Notes under the pieces: model-generated
What the model was told of the DNA's origin: nothing
Database searches by the model: none
The model's input: the letters and a program-made list of their open reading frames with translations, nothing else
NCBI GenBank assembly: GCA_019670725.1
Contig: AP024629.1
Coordinates: 2,728,001 to 2,792,000, forward strand
DNA length: 64,000 nt
Origin: Alphaproteobacteria bacterium SO-S41
GTDB taxonomy: Bacteria; Pseudomonadota; Alphaproteobacteria; Micropepsales; Micropepsaceae
Direction: 5' to 3'
Shown: in pieces, positions 16,591-25,734 of the stretch
Position numbering within the stretch: the stretch's first letter is position 1
Layout: every line of letters begins with the position of its first letter
Made by a program: the position numbers and the translations under genes

Positions 16591-16615
16591 AGAGCCCCGG
16601 CACTGCCGGGGCTCT
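16591..16615 (-). terminator. Intrinsic terminator of the general-stress gene
   Basis: A perfect 12-bp stem, AGAGCCCCGGCA paired with TGCCGGGGCTCT, with almost no loop beyond the closing pairs. On the reverse strand it is followed by TTCGTTTGG after the stem, a modest U-rich tract. It lies 24 bp beyond the stop of the gene at 16639-17217 and before the next reverse-strand start, so it should end that transcript. Confidence 0.75.
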
Positions 16616-16638
16616 CGTCTTTGTCCGCTGCGGAGCGG

Positions 16639-17217
16639 TTAGAGGTAGCGCGTCCGCTCGGCTTCGATCTCGGCGCGGGTATAGGGCGCGGCCTCGTCCG
16701 TGTGGCCGTTCCAGCCCGAGGCTTCATAGGCCTTGCGGCGGCCGGCAATGTCGACCGGGCGGTACTGGTCGAGGATCGCCTGCGCCGTCAGCACGCGCGA
16801 TTCTTCGGCGCGCACCGAGACGACGCTGCCGCCGCGGCGGACATTCTCGGCATAGAGTTCGGCGTCCTCGCGGCGCACGCCTGTGCCCGTCAGAGCGTCG
16901 ATCAAGCCGCCCGTCGCGGCGCCAGCGACGGCGCCGGCCGCGGCGCCAGCCGCCGTCGCCGCCAGCCAGCCAGCCGCAACGACAGGGCCGACGCCGGGAA
17001 TGGCGAGAAGACCAAGGCCCGCAAGCAGGCCCGCACCGCCGCCGGCAACTGCGCCGACACCGGCGCCCGTCGCGACGCCGTCCATGACGTCATCGCCGGA
17101 ATCCTTGTGCGCGACGAGCGAGATGTCCTCGTCCTTGAAGCCCGCTTCCTTCAGCGCGCGTACCGCCGACTTCGCGTCGGTGTAGTGGTCATAGCTGCGG
17201 GTGATGATGCTTTTCAT
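16639..17217 (-). CDS. General stress protein 17M-like protein with a glycine-rich hydrophobic core
   Basis: 192 residues. The N-terminus (SIITRSYDHYTDAKSAVRALKEAGFKDEDISLVAHKD) resembles the general stress protein 17M/YflT-type domain. The middle, about residues 47-110, is a long Gly/Ala-rich stretch (GVATGAGVGAVAGGGAGLLAGLGLLAIPGVGPVVAAGWLAAT...) like glycine-zipper membrane segments. A charged tail follows. It starts 5 bp after the PepSY-like gene with GGAG overlapping that stop, so the two are one operon. It is probably envelope-stress related; the exact role is unknown. Confidence 0.75.
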   Translation of the reverse strand: MKSIITRSYDHYTDAKSAVRALKEAGFKDEDISLVAHKDSGDDVMDGVATGAGVGAVAGGGAGLLAGLGLLAIPGVGPVVAAGWLAATAAGAAAGAVAGAATGGLIDALTGTGVRREDAELYAENVRRGGSVVSVRAEESRVLTAQAILDQYRPVDIAGRRKAYEASGWNGHTDEAAPYTRAEIEAERTRYL

Positions 17218-17222
17218 GTTCG

Positions 17223-17564
17223 TTACTCCGGTTTCGCCATGATGGTGCCGCCGTAGACAATGTTGCCGCGGTAATCGACGGCGACGTCGTAGACGGTGTT
17301 GTTCATCTTCGCCTTGCCGCGCCAGATGCCCTTGTCGTCCAGCTTCAGGCCGCTCACTTCCGTGAAGCCGTTCTCCTGGAGCCGCGAGGTGACCTGCGCT
17401 TCCGTGAAGCTGTTCGCGCCTTCCAGCGGCGCGTTGGTGTCGACGCCCTCAACCGGCGCGGGCATGGCGGACGTGTCGTCCTTGCCAGTGCTATCGGCGG
17501 CCAGTGCGGGCATAGTGAAGAGTGCGGCCGCCGCGACGGCGGCGAGCAGTCCTGATCGTTTCAC
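17223..17564 (-). CDS. Exported PepSY-like small protein
   Basis: 113 residues from a GTG at 17562-17564, chosen because GAGGAG lies 6 bp upstream. It begins (V/M)KRSGLLAAVAAAALFTMPALAADS, a good signal peptide with cleavage near ALA-ADS. The mature part has an acidic linker, then FTEAQVTSRLQENGFTEVSGLKLDDKGIWRGKAKMNNTVYDVAVDYRGNIVYG, a PepSY-like alpha-beta unit. Alternative ATG starts at 17585 and 17663 would place charged residues before the signal peptide. It is first gene of a two-gene stress operon. An imperfect EcfG-like GGAAC..GCTT sequence lies upstream. Confidence 0.65.
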   Translation of the reverse strand: MKRSGLLAAVAAAALFTMPALAADSTGKDDTSAMPAPVEGVDTNAPLEGANSFTEAQVTSRLQENGFTEVSGLKLDDKGIWRGKAKMNNTVYDVAVDYRGNIVYGGTIMAKPE

Positions 17565-18020
17565 GATGTTCTCCTCAGGGTTCATGAACGCGTTCCCCGC
17601 GTCCTGTCCGCATAGAAGCGGTACGTCCGGGGATGGTTCCGGTACGAAGCGGAAAAAACGCAAATATCCGCTTTATTTCCTATAGGAATTTATGTATATA
17701 CCGGCACGAGCAACCCGCCCGCGCGGTCGAGCGATCGCGCCCGCATAAGGGGAGGATGAACGGCGGCGGATTACCCGAAAAATCGAAGTTCAATTCCTCG
17801 GGACGAATGAACAATGCAAAAACCGAGGTTCGAATACCCGCGCGCTAAATGCGCGCCTGACGGGCGTGGCAAACGAAGATGCTTTACGCCGAGTCCTTGA
17901 AATATAATTGCCAAAGTGCGGCAGGCTGCCGCACCGGGGAACCATATTTGGCCCTCGCGCGTCTATCTGCTTGTGACTGCCGACCTGGAACCGGCCGTCG
18001 CAGCAAGGTCCCCCGGCCTT
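17565..18020. other. Intergenic region between the stress operon and the amidohydrolase
   Basis: About 450 bp without a convincing gene. It contains an A/T-rich patch near 17650-17705 (TTTATTTCC..TTTATGTATATA) that may hold promoters for one or both sides, and several weak inverted repeats. GGTTCGAATACC near 17828 resembles a tRNA T-loop, but no acceptor or anticodon stem forms around it. A frame open through part of this region continues into the amidohydrolase but lacks coding character. Confidence 0.5.
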
Positions 18021-18098
18021 GCGCAATGCCCTTGTCCCTGCAGGGCTCTGCTGCCCCCATCGGTCTCTCCCCCGCGACCGATGGGGGCGCAATTGCGC
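18021..18098 (+). promoter_or_regulatory. Structured leader upstream of the amidohydrolase gene
   Basis: GCGCAAT (18021-18027) pairs with ATTGCGC (18092-18098) around a strong hairpin, GCCCCCATCGGTC (18053-18065) with GACCGATGGGGGC (18076-18088), loop TCTCCCCCGC. A CCCTGCAGGG palindrome lies at 18036-18045, and just upstream GCAAGG/CCTTGC (18003-18008, 18017-18022) offers a competing stem. The region ends 57 bp before the start codon. It could be a regulatory leader; it does not match a riboswitch class I know. Confidence 0.35.
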
Positions 18099-18154
18099 TC
18101 CCCTCCCCCGCGCTCCAAGATCGCTGCAAAGCATCAAGCACCGGAGGCGACGCC

Positions 18155-19195
18155 ATGTCTGAAGCGATCCTGGAACCCGACCTGCCGATCGTCGATCCGC
18201 ACCATCATTTGTGGGACCGCCGCCCGCTGCTGGCGGCGGCGGGCGATACAGGGCCGGTGAAGCACGGTTTCGAGAACGTCATGCGCCGCTCGCCGCTCTA
18301 TCTGCTCGACCAGTTGCTGGCCGACACCGGAAGCGGCCACAACATCCGCGCGACCGTCTATCTGGAATGCGGAGCGATGTACCGCGCCGGCGCGCCCGCC
18401 CCGCTGCGCCCGGTTGGCGAGGTCGAGTTCGTCAACGGCGTCGCGGCCATGGCGGCCAGTGGTATCTACGGCTCAACCCTCGCCTGCGCCGCCATCATAG
18501 GTCATGCCGACCTCAATCTCGGCGACGGCGCGGCCGAGACGCTGGAAGCCCACATGGCCGCGAGCCCGCGCTTTCGCGGCATCCGCCATGGCGGCTCGTG
18601 GAACGCCGACCCCGACGTGCTCGGCCCGCTCAACCGCCACAAGGAGGGTCTCTATCGCAGCGCCGCCTTCCGCGAAGGCTTCAAGCATCTCGCCCGCCTC
18701 GGCCTCTCGTTCGATGCCTGGGTGCTGGAGCCGCAGCTCGGCGACGTCATCGACCTCGCCCGCACCTTCCCCGACACAAAAATAGTTCTCGACCATGTCG
18801 GCACGCCGCTGGGCATCGCGTCTTACAAGGGCAAGCGCGAGGAGCGGTTCGGCACATGGGCGGCGGCGATCAAGGAACTGGCGGCATTGCCGAACGTCTC
18901 GGTAAAGCTGGGCGGCCTCGCCATGGTCTTCCCCGGCTTCGACAGTTTCATGGCCGGAACGCCCGCGACCTCCGAACAGCTCGCTGCGGAGTGGAAGCCC
19001 TATATCGAGACCTGTATCCAGGCCTTCGGCCCCGCGCGCGCGATGTTCGAGAGCAACTTCCCGGTGGACGAGCCGACCTGCTCCTACGCCGTGCTCTGGA
19101 ACACCTTCAAGCGCCTCGCGGCGGGCTACTCCGCGGACGAGAAGGCCGACCTCTTCGCCGGCGCGGCGACGCGCTTCTACCGATTGGACCTCTGA
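18155..19195 (+). CDS. Amidohydrolase family (TIM-barrel) hydrolase
   Basis: 346 residues of the amidohydrolase 2 / PDC-hydrolase group of metal-dependent hydrolases. Metal motif VDPHHHLWDRR is near the N-terminus, followed by the barrel strands RATVYLECGAMYR, FRGIRHGGSWN, FDAWVLEPQLGDVIDLARTFPDTKIVLDHVG, VSVKLGGLAMVFPGF and FESNFPVDEPTCSYAVLWN. The start is fixed by GGAGG 7 bp upstream of 18155; the frame is open to 17879, but that part is not protein-like. Related enzymes hydrolyse lactones or decarboxylate aromatic acids. The substrate is unknown. Confidence 0.88.
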   Translation: MSEAILEPDLPIVDPHHHLWDRRPLLAAAGDTGPVKHGFENVMRRSPLYLLDQLLADTGSGHNIRATVYLECGAMYRAGAPAPLRPVGEVEFVNGVAAMAASGIYGSTLACAAIIGHADLNLGDGAAETLEAHMAASPRFRGIRHGGSWNADPDVLGPLNRHKEGLYRSAAFREGFKHLARLGLSFDAWVLEPQLGDVIDLARTFPDTKIVLDHVGTPLGIASYKGKREERFGTWAAAIKELAALPNVSVKLGGLAMVFPGFDSFMAGTPATSEQLAAEWKPYIETCIQAFGPARAMFESNFPVDEPTCSYAVLWNTFKRLAAGYSADEKADLFAGAATRFYRLDL

Positions 19196-19226
19196 CTGAA
19201 CTGCCAAACATGAAAGGGCACCAGCC

Positions 19227-19886
19227 ATGAAATCCCTCAAGACCGCCTGCCTCCTCGCAGCGCTCGCCGCCGCTCCATCCGCCTTCGCCGCCGAGCCGAT
19301 CGCGCCTTTGGCGGTCGATGTGCCCGCCGGCGCCTACAAGCTCGACAAGCCGCATGCGAGCCTCACCTTCCGCGTCAGCCATCTCGGCTTCTCGAACTAC
19401 ACGGCGCGCTTCGGCACGTTCGATGCGGACCTCCAGCTTGACCCCAAGGCGCCCGAACTCGCCAGCCTGACCGCCAAGGTCGATCCCAATTCGCTGGAGG
19501 TGGAAAACCCGCCCGCCGGCTTCCTCGACGAATTGCGCGGGCCGCAATTCCTCGACACCGCGAAGTATCCCGAGATCACCTTCAAATCGACGATGGTTGA
19601 ACTCACCTCGCCCAACACGGCGCGGGTGACCGGCGACTTCACGCTGCACGGCGCGACCAAGCCGCTGGTGCTGGAGGCGACCTTCAACGGAGGCTATGCC
19701 GGCCATCCCATGGACCCCGCGGCGCGGATCGGCTTCTCGGCCCATGGCCAGATCAAGCGGTCAGACTACGGCATCTCGCTCGGCATTCCCGAACCCGGTA
19801 CGACGATGGGCGTCGGCGATGCGGTGGACATCATCATCGAAGCCGAGTTCAACGGCCCGCCGCTGAAGGACGCCACGCCGCACTGA
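19227..19886 (+). CDS. YceI family periplasmic protein
   Basis: 219 residues. Signal peptide KSLKTACLLAALAAAPSAFA, then the YceI lipocalin-like barrel: YKLDKPHASLTFRVSHLGFSNYTARFGTFDADLQLD, VDPNSLEVENP, LRGPQFLDTAKYPEITFKSTMVEL, VTGDFTLHGATKPLVLEATFNGG, GFSAHGQIKRSDYGISLGIP. Members bind amphiphiles such as polyisoprenoids in the periplasm. AAAGGG precedes the start. It follows the amidohydrolase by 31 bp and is likely co-transcribed. Confidence 0.93.
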   Translation: MKSLKTACLLAALAAAPSAFAAEPIAPLAVDVPAGAYKLDKPHASLTFRVSHLGFSNYTARFGTFDADLQLDPKAPELASLTAKVDPNSLEVENPPAGFLDELRGPQFLDTAKYPEITFKSTMVELTSPNTARVTGDFTLHGATKPLVLEATFNGGYAGHPMDPAARIGFSAHGQIKRSDYGISLGIPEPGTTMGVGDAVDIIIEAEFNGPPLKDATPH

Positions 19887-19911
19887 CGCGCTGCTTCGGC
19901 CGGGGGGAACG

Positions 19912-21105
19912 ATGGGCAGGGGATTTTCGGCCGACGGTCTTGCGCGGATGCGGACGAGCCTCTCGCGCCACGTCGCGCGCGGCGACCTGCCCGGGCTCGT
20001 CACGCTGATCAGCCGCGGTGACGAGACCCACGTCGAAACATTCGGCCGCATGGCGAGCGGAGGCGGTGCGCCGATGCGGCGCGACACGATCTTCCGCATC
20101 GCCTCGATGTCGAAACCGGTAACCGCCGTCGCGGCGCTGATCCTGATCGAGGAATGCCTCATTCGTCTCGATGAACCAGTGGATCGGCTGCTGCCCGAAC
20201 TCGCCAACCGCCGGGTCCTGAAGTCGCTGGAGAGCCCGCTGGACGATACCGTGCCGGCCAAGCGCGCGATCACCGTCCGCGATCTCCTGACCTTCGAACT
20301 TGGCCTCGGGGCTATCATGGCGCCGCCGGGTACCTATCCGATGCAGGCCGCCATGGAAATGCGCGGTCTCGCGCCCGGCCCGGATACACCGAACCTGACA
20401 CCCGACGCCTACATGCGGCTGGTCGGCGAACTGCCGCTCGCCCATCAGCCGGGCGATACCTGGATGTACCATACGGGCTCCGACATTCTCGGCGTGCTGA
20501 TCGCGCGGGCGGCGGGCATGCCGTTCGATGCCTTCCTCAAGACGCGCATCTTCGATCCGCTCGGCATGGTCGATACCGGTTTCCACGTCCCGCCGGCCAA
20601 GCTGCATCGCCTGCCGCCCAGCTATGTCAGCGGCCCCGACGGCCACGGCTTGGTGATGCAGGAAGACACGACCACCAGCCGCTACAGCAGCCCGCCCCTC
20701 TTCCCCGCCGGCGGCAGCGGCCTCGTCTCGACGGTCGACGACTATCTCGCCTTCCTGGAGATGCTGCGCGCCAAGGGGCGGCACGGCGACACACGCATCC
20801 TGTCGCGCCCCTCCGTCGATCTCATGACCAGCGACCGCCTCACCGCCGAGCAGCGCGCCGGCGCGCGGCTGTTCTTCGGCGAGACCCGCAGTTGGGGCTT
20901 CGGCCTCAGCGTCGCGATCAAGCGCGACGATTTCGGCGCGGCCGGGCGCTTCGGCTGGGACGGCGGGCGCGGCACGTCCGGCTATTGCGACCCGGCGGAA
21001 GACCTCATCGGCATCCTCATGACCCAGCGCATGATGGACTCGCCCGCCCCGCCGCCGATCTTCCAGGACTTCTGGACCTCCGCCTATCAGGCACTCGACG
21101 ATTGA
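19912..21105 (+). CDS. Serine hydrolase of the beta-lactamase / class C fold
   Basis: 397 residues. S65-M-S-K68 is the SxxK catalytic motif (FRIASMSKPVTAVAAL), followed by the family segments DEPVDRLLPELANRRVL, ITVRDLLTFELGL, and YHTGSDILGVLIARAAGMPFDAFLKTRIFDPLGMVDTGFHVP. The usual YxN is Y-H-T here. A late GGRGTSGYCDP may replace the KTG-like strand. No signal peptide is seen, so it is probably a cytoplasmic esterase or peptidase rather than a resistance enzyme. It starts 25 bp after yceI and could be in the same unit. Confidence 0.88.
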   Translation: MGRGFSADGLARMRTSLSRHVARGDLPGLVTLISRGDETHVETFGRMASGGGAPMRRDTIFRIASMSKPVTAVAALILIEECLIRLDEPVDRLLPELANRRVLKSLESPLDDTVPAKRAITVRDLLTFELGLGAIMAPPGTYPMQAAMEMRGLAPGPDTPNLTPDAYMRLVGELPLAHQPGDTWMYHTGSDILGVLIARAAGMPFDAFLKTRIFDPLGMVDTGFHVPPAKLHRLPPSYVSGPDGHGLVMQEDTTTSRYSSPPLFPAGGSGLVSTVDDYLAFLEMLRAKGRHGDTRILSRPSVDLMTSDRLTAEQRAGARLFFGETRSWGFGLSVAIKRDDFGAAGRFGWDGGRGTSGYCDPAEDLIGILMTQRMMDSPAPPPIFQDFWTSAYQALDD

Positions 21106-21188
21106 GGCCCTCACGCGGTCTTGTAACGGCCACCCCTTGGCCCCCGCCCCGCCCTCCATGCTAGGTACTGAATCGAAGCGGGCGGGGC

Positions 21189-23429
21189 ATGGCCGAGCAC
21201 TCTGAATCACGGCGGTTGGCGACGATTCTGGCGATCGATATCGCCGGTTTCAGCCGCGCAAGCGAGCGCGACGAGGTCGCGGCCGCGCGTCATGTGCGTG
21301 CGCTGCGTGAACAATGCGCCGAGACGGCGGAGCGCCATCGCGGCCGTATCTTCAACACCGCCGGCGACGGGCTGATGCTGGAATTCCCGACCGTCGCGGA
21401 CGGGATCGGTGCGGCCCTCGACATCGCCGACAGCGTGCGCGCCGCGCCAGGCATGCTGCCCATCCGCATGGGGCTGCATCTCGGCGACGTCACGGTGCTC
21501 GCCAATGGCGACCTGATCGGCGCGGGCGTGAATGTCGCCGCCCGCGTGCAGCAGCGCGCCCAGCCCGGCGAGATCCTGACGACCGGCGACGTGCGCAATC
21601 TCTTCGCAACCCAGGCCTCGGCGCAGTTCACCTCCTACGGCAGCGTCCAGCTCGACAAGATGGCGCGCCAGGTTTCGCTCTTCGCTCTCGCCCGTCACGG
21701 CGAGAAGGTGCGCTACAGCTTCTGGAGCCGGGCGAAGAACATCAATCCATGGATCCGCAGCATCGCGGGCGCGGTGCTGGGCCTCGCCCTCGGCGCGGGC
21801 CTCTACATGGCGCTGCGGCCCGCCGCCGAAACCAATCGGCATGTCGCAGTGACGGAACAGCAATCGGGCATGCCCGTCATCGCCGTCCTGCCGTTCGAGA
21901 ATCTCAGCGCCGACCCTGCCCTGCAGTTTTTCTCCGACGGCATCACCGAGGAGATCCAGACGGCGCTGTCGCGCATCCCCGGGCTCCGCGTGATTTCCCG
22001 CACCTCGAGCTTCGCGGTCGGCGGCCACGGCAAGGACCGCCGGGCGGCCGCCGAGGCGCTGAACGCGACCCATATCCTGACCGGCTCGGTCAGGCGCAAC
22101 GGCGATGCGATGCGGGTCTCCGCCCAGCTCCTGCTCGGTAGTTCCGGCGAGATCCTGTGGAGCGAGACCTTCGAGCGGCCGGTCTCGGAGACGCTCGCGG
22201 TGCAGGACGAGATCGCCACGCGCGTGGCGCGGGCGCTGCGGATCGTTGTCCCTGAATCCGCCCGCGCGCAGTCGATCGACCCGAAGGCCTTCGAACTCTA
22301 TCTGCGCGGCCGCGAAGCCTGGCGCACCGGCAGCGAGATGGGCAAGCCGCCCCAGGCCGCCATCTCCGATCTGGAAGAAGCCGTGCGCCTCGCGCCCGAC
22401 TTCGCGCGGGCTTGGGCGGCGCTTGCCAGCGCCTACGCGCAACGCCAGAACTGGGTGTCGGGACCTGAACAGGACGCGCTGATCGCCAAGGCGATCGCCG
22501 CCGCCAACAAGGCGCGCCAGCTCGATCCCGAGATCGGCGAGGCCTATATCGTGCTCGGCCGGTTCGACCCGTCCTCGGACTGGGAGGTGCGCCGCGCGAT
22601 CTTCGCGACCGCCGCGTCCGTCAGTCCGAACGACGACGAAGTGCAGATGCTCTACGCGACCTTCTGGCTGATGGAGACCGGCCAGATGGACGAGGCGCGC
22701 CGTGTGCTCGCCCGCGCCTACGAGACCGATCCGCTGTCGGAACTGCTGACCAGCAATTATGCCCAGGTGCTGGGGATGACGGGCGATGCGGCGGCGATCG
22801 AAAAGCTGATCGCCGATCGCCGCCCCTCCTGGCCGGACATCGATTCCTACTGGTCGATGGTCGTGCCGCTCAAGCTGGTCGCGCATGACTATGCCGGCGC
22901 GCGCGAGGCACTCGGGAAGGCCAAGGCGTATTTCGAAAGCGCCCAGTCCAAATTCCCGGACAAAAACTTCCAGCGCTTTATCGACATCATGACCGACACG
23001 ATCACGGCGCTGGAAACCGGCGACCGCGCGTTGGCGAACAAGGCGGCGCAGCACTTCCGCGGAGAACTCGCGAAAGGCCAGGCTTCAGCGCAGGGCAGCC
23101 TCCACGCCCTCGCCATTCTCGGCTTTGGCGACGAGGCGATGGCGGCGGCCGAGGAGCTCTATATCCGCCACGGCTATCAGGCCGAGGCGCAGGCGGACTA
23201 TCCGATCCCGACGCGCTTTCCCTATGCGCGGCCGACGGTCAGTGCATTGCTCGGCGTCGATGCCGCGAAGCTGCGCAGCGATCCGCGCATCTGGACGATC
23301 TTCGCCTCGATCGGTCTCGCGAAGTACTGGTTGGACAGCGGCCAGTGGCCGGATTTCTGCAAGAAGGATCCCGGCTACGACTGCAAGGCCGAAGCCGAGA
23401 AGGCGCTGACGACGCTGAAGATGAACTAG
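21189..23429 (+). CDS. Adenylate/guanylate cyclase-domain protein with TolB-like and TPR regions
   Basis: 746 residues in three parts. Residues 1-170 are a class III cyclase domain: metal Asp17 ([11 protein letters not shown]), Asp60 in GDG, and N115-V-A-A-R119 for transition-state binding. A single membrane helix follows at about 189-208. Residues 228-340 ([33 protein letters not shown]...[17 protein letters not shown]) form a TolB-N/FlgO-like domain, and the rest is helical TPR-type repeat ([22 protein letters not shown] and others). Such proteins are common in Alphaproteobacteria; the signal sensed and whether cAMP is made are unknown. Its TAG overlaps the convergent queF stop in a shared CTAG. 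Confidence 0.9.
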   Translation: MAEHSESRRLATILAIDIAGFSRASERDEVAAARHVRALREQCAETAERHRGRIFNTAGDGLMLEFPTVADGIGAALDIADSVRAAPGMLPIRMGLHLGDVTVLANGDLIGAGVNVAARVQQRAQPGEILTTGDVRNLFATQASAQFTSYGSVQLDKMARQVSLFALARHGEKVRYSFWSRAKNINPWIRSIAGAVLGLALGAGLYMALRPAAETNRHVAVTEQQSGMPVIAVLPFENLSADPALQFFSDGITEEIQTALSRIPGLRVISRTSSFAVGGHGKDRRAAAEALNATHILTGSVRRNGDAMRVSAQLLLGSSGEILWSETFERPVSETLAVQDEIATRVARALRIVVPESARAQSIDPKAFELYLRGREAWRTGSEMGKPPQAAISDLEEAVRLAPDFARAWAALASAYAQRQNWVSGPEQDALIAKAIAAANKARQLDPEIGEAYIVLGRFDPSSDWEVRRAIFATAASVSPNDDEVQMLYATFWLMETGQMDEARRVLARAYETDPLSELLTSNYAQVLGMTGDAAAIEKLIADRRPSWPDIDSYWSMVVPLKLVAHDYAGAREALGKAKAYFESAQSKFPDKNFQRFIDIMTDTITALETGDRALANKAAQHFRGELAKGQASAQGSLHALAILGFGDEAMAAAEELYIRHGYQAEAQADYPIPTRFPYARPTVSALLGVDAAKLRSDPRIWTIFASIGLAKYWLDSGQWPDFCKKDPGYDCKAEAEKALTTLKMN

Positions 23430-23878
23430 CCGCGGCCGCGATAGGGCGCGACGCCCTGCTCGGGCACCCAGAGGCCCGCGGGCAGCTTGCCCGTCTGCCA
23501 GAAGACGTCGATCGGGATGCCGCCGCGCGGATACCAGTAGCCGCCGATACGCAGCCATTTCGGCTTGATCGCCGCGACGATGCGCTTGCCGATCGCGATC
23601 GTGCAGTCCTCGTGGAACGCGCCGTGATTGCGGAAGCTGCCGAGAAACAGCTTCAGCGCCTTCGATTCCACGATCGCTTTGGCGGGCGCGTAGTCGATCA
23701 CGAGATGCGCGAAGTCCGGCTGGCCGGTGATCGGGCAGAGACTGGTGAATTCGGGCGCGGCGAAGCGGATCAGGTAGTCGGTGTCGGTATGCGGGTTCGG
23801 CACGCTGTCGAGGATCGCCTCTTCGGGCGACGCGGGCAGCGGCGTCGACTGGCCGAGCAGAGCGGGTTTCTTCCCCAT
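23426..23878 (-). CDS. queF: NADPH-dependent 7-cyano-7-deazaguanine reductase (preQ0 to preQ1)
   Basis: 150 residues of the short (YkvM-type) QueF, which reduces the nitrile of preQ0 to the amine of preQ1 for queuosine in tRNA. Key segments: [23 protein letters not shown] with the catalytic Cys, [30 protein letters not shown] with the E-S-K-S/A-L motif, and [16 protein letters not shown]. The start at 23878 is favoured by AGGAGCGCATG spacing, and ATGA overlaps the queD stop. It is the last gene of queC-queE-queD-queF. Confidence 0.95.
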   Translation of the reverse strand: MGKKPALLGQSTPLPASPEEAILDSVPNPHTDTDYLIRFAAPEFTSLCPITGQPDFAHLVIDYAPAKAIVESKALKLFLGSFRNHGAFHEDCTIAIGKRIVAAIKPKWLRIGGYWYPRGGIPIDVFWQTGKLPAGLWVPEQGVAPYRGRG

Positions 23879-24240
23879 CATGCGCTCCTGTAGGTGCAGC
23901 TCTGGCCGAGCGAGCGGCGGCGCACCGTGACCTGGACGAGTTCGGGCAGCGTCGGCTTCAACCGGTCGTGGATCCACATGCAGAGTTTCTCCATCGTCGG
24001 CAGTTCGAGGCCTGCGACCTCGTTGAGCAGATGATGGTCGAGGCTATCACGGACATCCGACAGCGCCGCCTCGACGTCGTCGAGATTGCGGATCATCCCG
24101 TGGACGGGATCGGGCGTGCCGGCCAGCGTCACCTCGGCGATGAAGCTGTGGCCGTGGACGCGCGCATTCGGGTGCCCGGCGGGCGCATGGGGCTGGTAGT
24201 GCGCGGCCTCGAAGGCGAAGGATTTGGTGATCTCGAGCAT
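23878..24240 (-). CDS. queD: 6-carboxy-5,6,7,8-tetrahydropterin synthase
   Basis: Converts dihydroneopterin triphosphate to 6-carboxytetrahydropterin, an early step of queuosine synthesis. The 120 residues show the zinc His set ([16 protein letters not shown]) and the catalytic region [28 protein letters not shown], closing with [17 protein letters not shown]. Length fits the QueD/PTPS family. It overlaps queF by the ATGA junction and follows queE by 44 bp. Confidence 0.95.
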   Translation of the reverse strand: MLEITKSFAFEAAHYQPHAPAGHPNARVHGHSFIAEVTLAGTPDPVHGMIRNLDDVEAALSDVRDSLDHHLLNEVAGLELPTMEKLCMWIHDRLKPTLPELVQVTVRRRSLGQSCTYRSA

Positions 24241-24284
24241 GGGAGGCGGGCGTATACAGGCCCGGCCCGCTCAGATCAAACCGC

Positions 24285-24920
24285 TCAGGGGATGCCGATG
24301 ATCTTGTGGGTCTGGAGGCTGAGCCGCCATTGCGGGTGCTCCATGCAGTAGCGCGTGGCCGCTTCGGTGTTGGCCGCGCGCTCGGGGCTGTCCATCGGCT
24401 GCAGGAAAAAATGGCGGAAATTCAGGCCGGCGAAGCGCTCGGGCATCGCCTCCGCCTGCGGGTAGACGAGCTTCAGCTCGCTCCCGGCGGTCTGGGCCAG
24501 CGGGGCCGACGCCTTGGGGGAAACGCAAATCCAGTCGATCCCCTCGGGCGCGGCGATGGTGCCGTTGGTCTCCACCGCGATCTCAAAGCCGCGCGCGTGG
24601 AAGGCGGCGATGAGTTCCGCGTCGAGCTGCAGCAGCGGCTCGCCGCCGGTGCAGACGACATAGGGCGTACCGCCCTGCCCCGCCGGCCACTGCGCCGCGA
24701 CGGCATCGGCGAGGGCATCGGGGGTGCGGAACTTGCCGCCGCCCGTGCCGTCCGTGCCGATGAAGTCGGTGTCGCAGAAGGTGCAGACGGCGGTGTGGCG
24801 GTCGCGCTCCAGACCGCTCCACAGATTACAGCCGGCGAAGCGGCAGAAGACGGCGGCGCGGCCGGCCTGACCGCCCTCGCCCTGCAGCGTGTAGAAGATT
24901 TCCTTGACCGAGTAGGTCAT
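24285..24920 (-). CDS. queE: 7-carboxy-7-deazaguanine synthase (radical SAM)
   Basis: Radical SAM enzyme that contracts 6-carboxytetrahydropterin to the 7-deazaguanine ring. It has 211 residues from ATG 24920 ([17 protein letters not shown]). The cluster-binding cysteines are in [28 protein letters not shown], a family-typical variant in which the first gap is longer than CxxxC. SAM-site residues include [11 protein letters not shown] and VETNGT. The start overlaps the queC stop as ATGA; a longer frame to 24974 lies inside queC and is rejected. Confidence 0.95.
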   Translation of the reverse strand: MTYSVKEIFYTLQGEGGQAGRAAVFCRFAGCNLWSGLERDRHTAVCTFCDTDFIGTDGTGGGKFRTPDALADAVAAQWPAGQGGTPYVVCTGGEPLLQLDAELIAAFHARGFEIAVETNGTIAAPEGIDWICVSPKASAPLAQTAGSELKLVYPQAEAMPERFAGLNFRHFFLQPMDSPERAANTEAATRYCMEHPQWRLSLQTHKIIGIP

Positions 24921-25615
24921 CGGCTTGCGGCGAACTTCGCCCAACCCGCCGCGCGCAGGTCGCAGGCCGGACATGACGCGCAGCCATAGCCCCAGGCGTG
25001 GCGCGTGGTGCGGTCGCCCTGGTAGCAGGTGTGGGTGTCCTCGACGATCAGGTCGAGCAGGTCAGCACCGCCCAAGTCCTCCGCCATGGCAAAGGTCGCG
25101 GCCTTGTCGATCCACATCAGCGGCGTCTCGACCACGAAGCGCCGCTCCATGCCGAGATTGAGGCTGACCTGGAGGCTCTTCAGCGTATCGTCGCGACAGT
25201 CGGGATAGCCGGAATAATCGGTCTCGCACATGCCCCCGACGAGGTACTTCAGCCCCCGGCGATAGGCGAGCGCCGCCGCCGCCGTGAAGAACAGCAGGTT
25301 GCGGCCAGGGACGAAGGTCGTCGGCAGACCGCTCGCGCCCATCTCGATCGCGGTGCCGTCGGTCAGTGACGTTCCGCCGATCTGCGCCAGCAGGCCGAGA
25401 TCGAGCCTATGGTCGTCGCCAAGCCGCGCGGCCCAGGCCGGGAAATCCCGGCGCAGCCGGTCCAGGATTCGTGGGCGCACATCCAGTTCGACGGCATGGC
25501 GCTGGCCGTAGGCGAAGCCCACGGTCTCCACCCGCTCGAACCGGTCCAAGGCCCAGGCAAGGCAGGTCGCCGAGTCCTGGCCGCCGGAGAAAAGTACCAA
25601 TGCGCCGCCGTCCAT
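24917..25615 (-). CDS. queC: 7-cyano-7-deazaguanine synthase
   Basis: ATP-dependent enzyme that turns 7-carboxy-7-deazaguanine into preQ0. The 232 residues start with the PP-loop [18 protein letters not shown], continue through [21 protein letters not shown] and [17 protein letters not shown], and end with the zinc cysteines [29 protein letters not shown]. First gene of the que operon; it is divergent from the FabH-like gene. The ~120-bp gap has a TTCCGC/GCGGAA hairpin but no preQ1 riboswitch pattern. Confidence 0.97.
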   Translation of the reverse strand: MDGGALVLFSGGQDSATCLAWALDRFERVETVGFAYGQRHAVELDVRPRILDRLRRDFPAWAARLGDDHRLDLGLLAQIGGTSLTDGTAIEMGASGLPTTFVPGRNLLFFTAAAALAYRRGLKYLVGGMCETDYSGYPDCRDDTLKSLQVSLNLGMERRFVVETPLMWIDKAATFAMAEDLGGADLLDLIVEDTHTCYQGDRTTRHAWGYGCASCPACDLRAAGWAKFAASR

Positions 25616-25734
25616 GGGCAGGGTCTACGCCATTCCGCACTGCGGCGGAACACGTGCTTTGCGGGCTTTCGGGATTGGCGTAAACGAAAGGGAGACGCGG
25701 CCCACGGCCGCCATCACCCAAAGGATTGCCCCGC

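Noticed and set aside
17820-17850. tRNA-like T-loop GGTTCGAATACC
   Set aside because: The flanking bases do not form a 5-bp T-stem, and no acceptor or anticodon stem is found around it.
17879-18154. N-terminal extension of the amidohydrolase
   Set aside because: GGAGG before 18155 and the start of family homology favour the shorter protein; the extension overlaps the structured leader.
25616-25734. preQ1 riboswitch before queC
   Set aside because: Only a simple TTCCGC/GCGGAA hairpin is present; the preQ1-I or preQ1-II core pattern is not seen.
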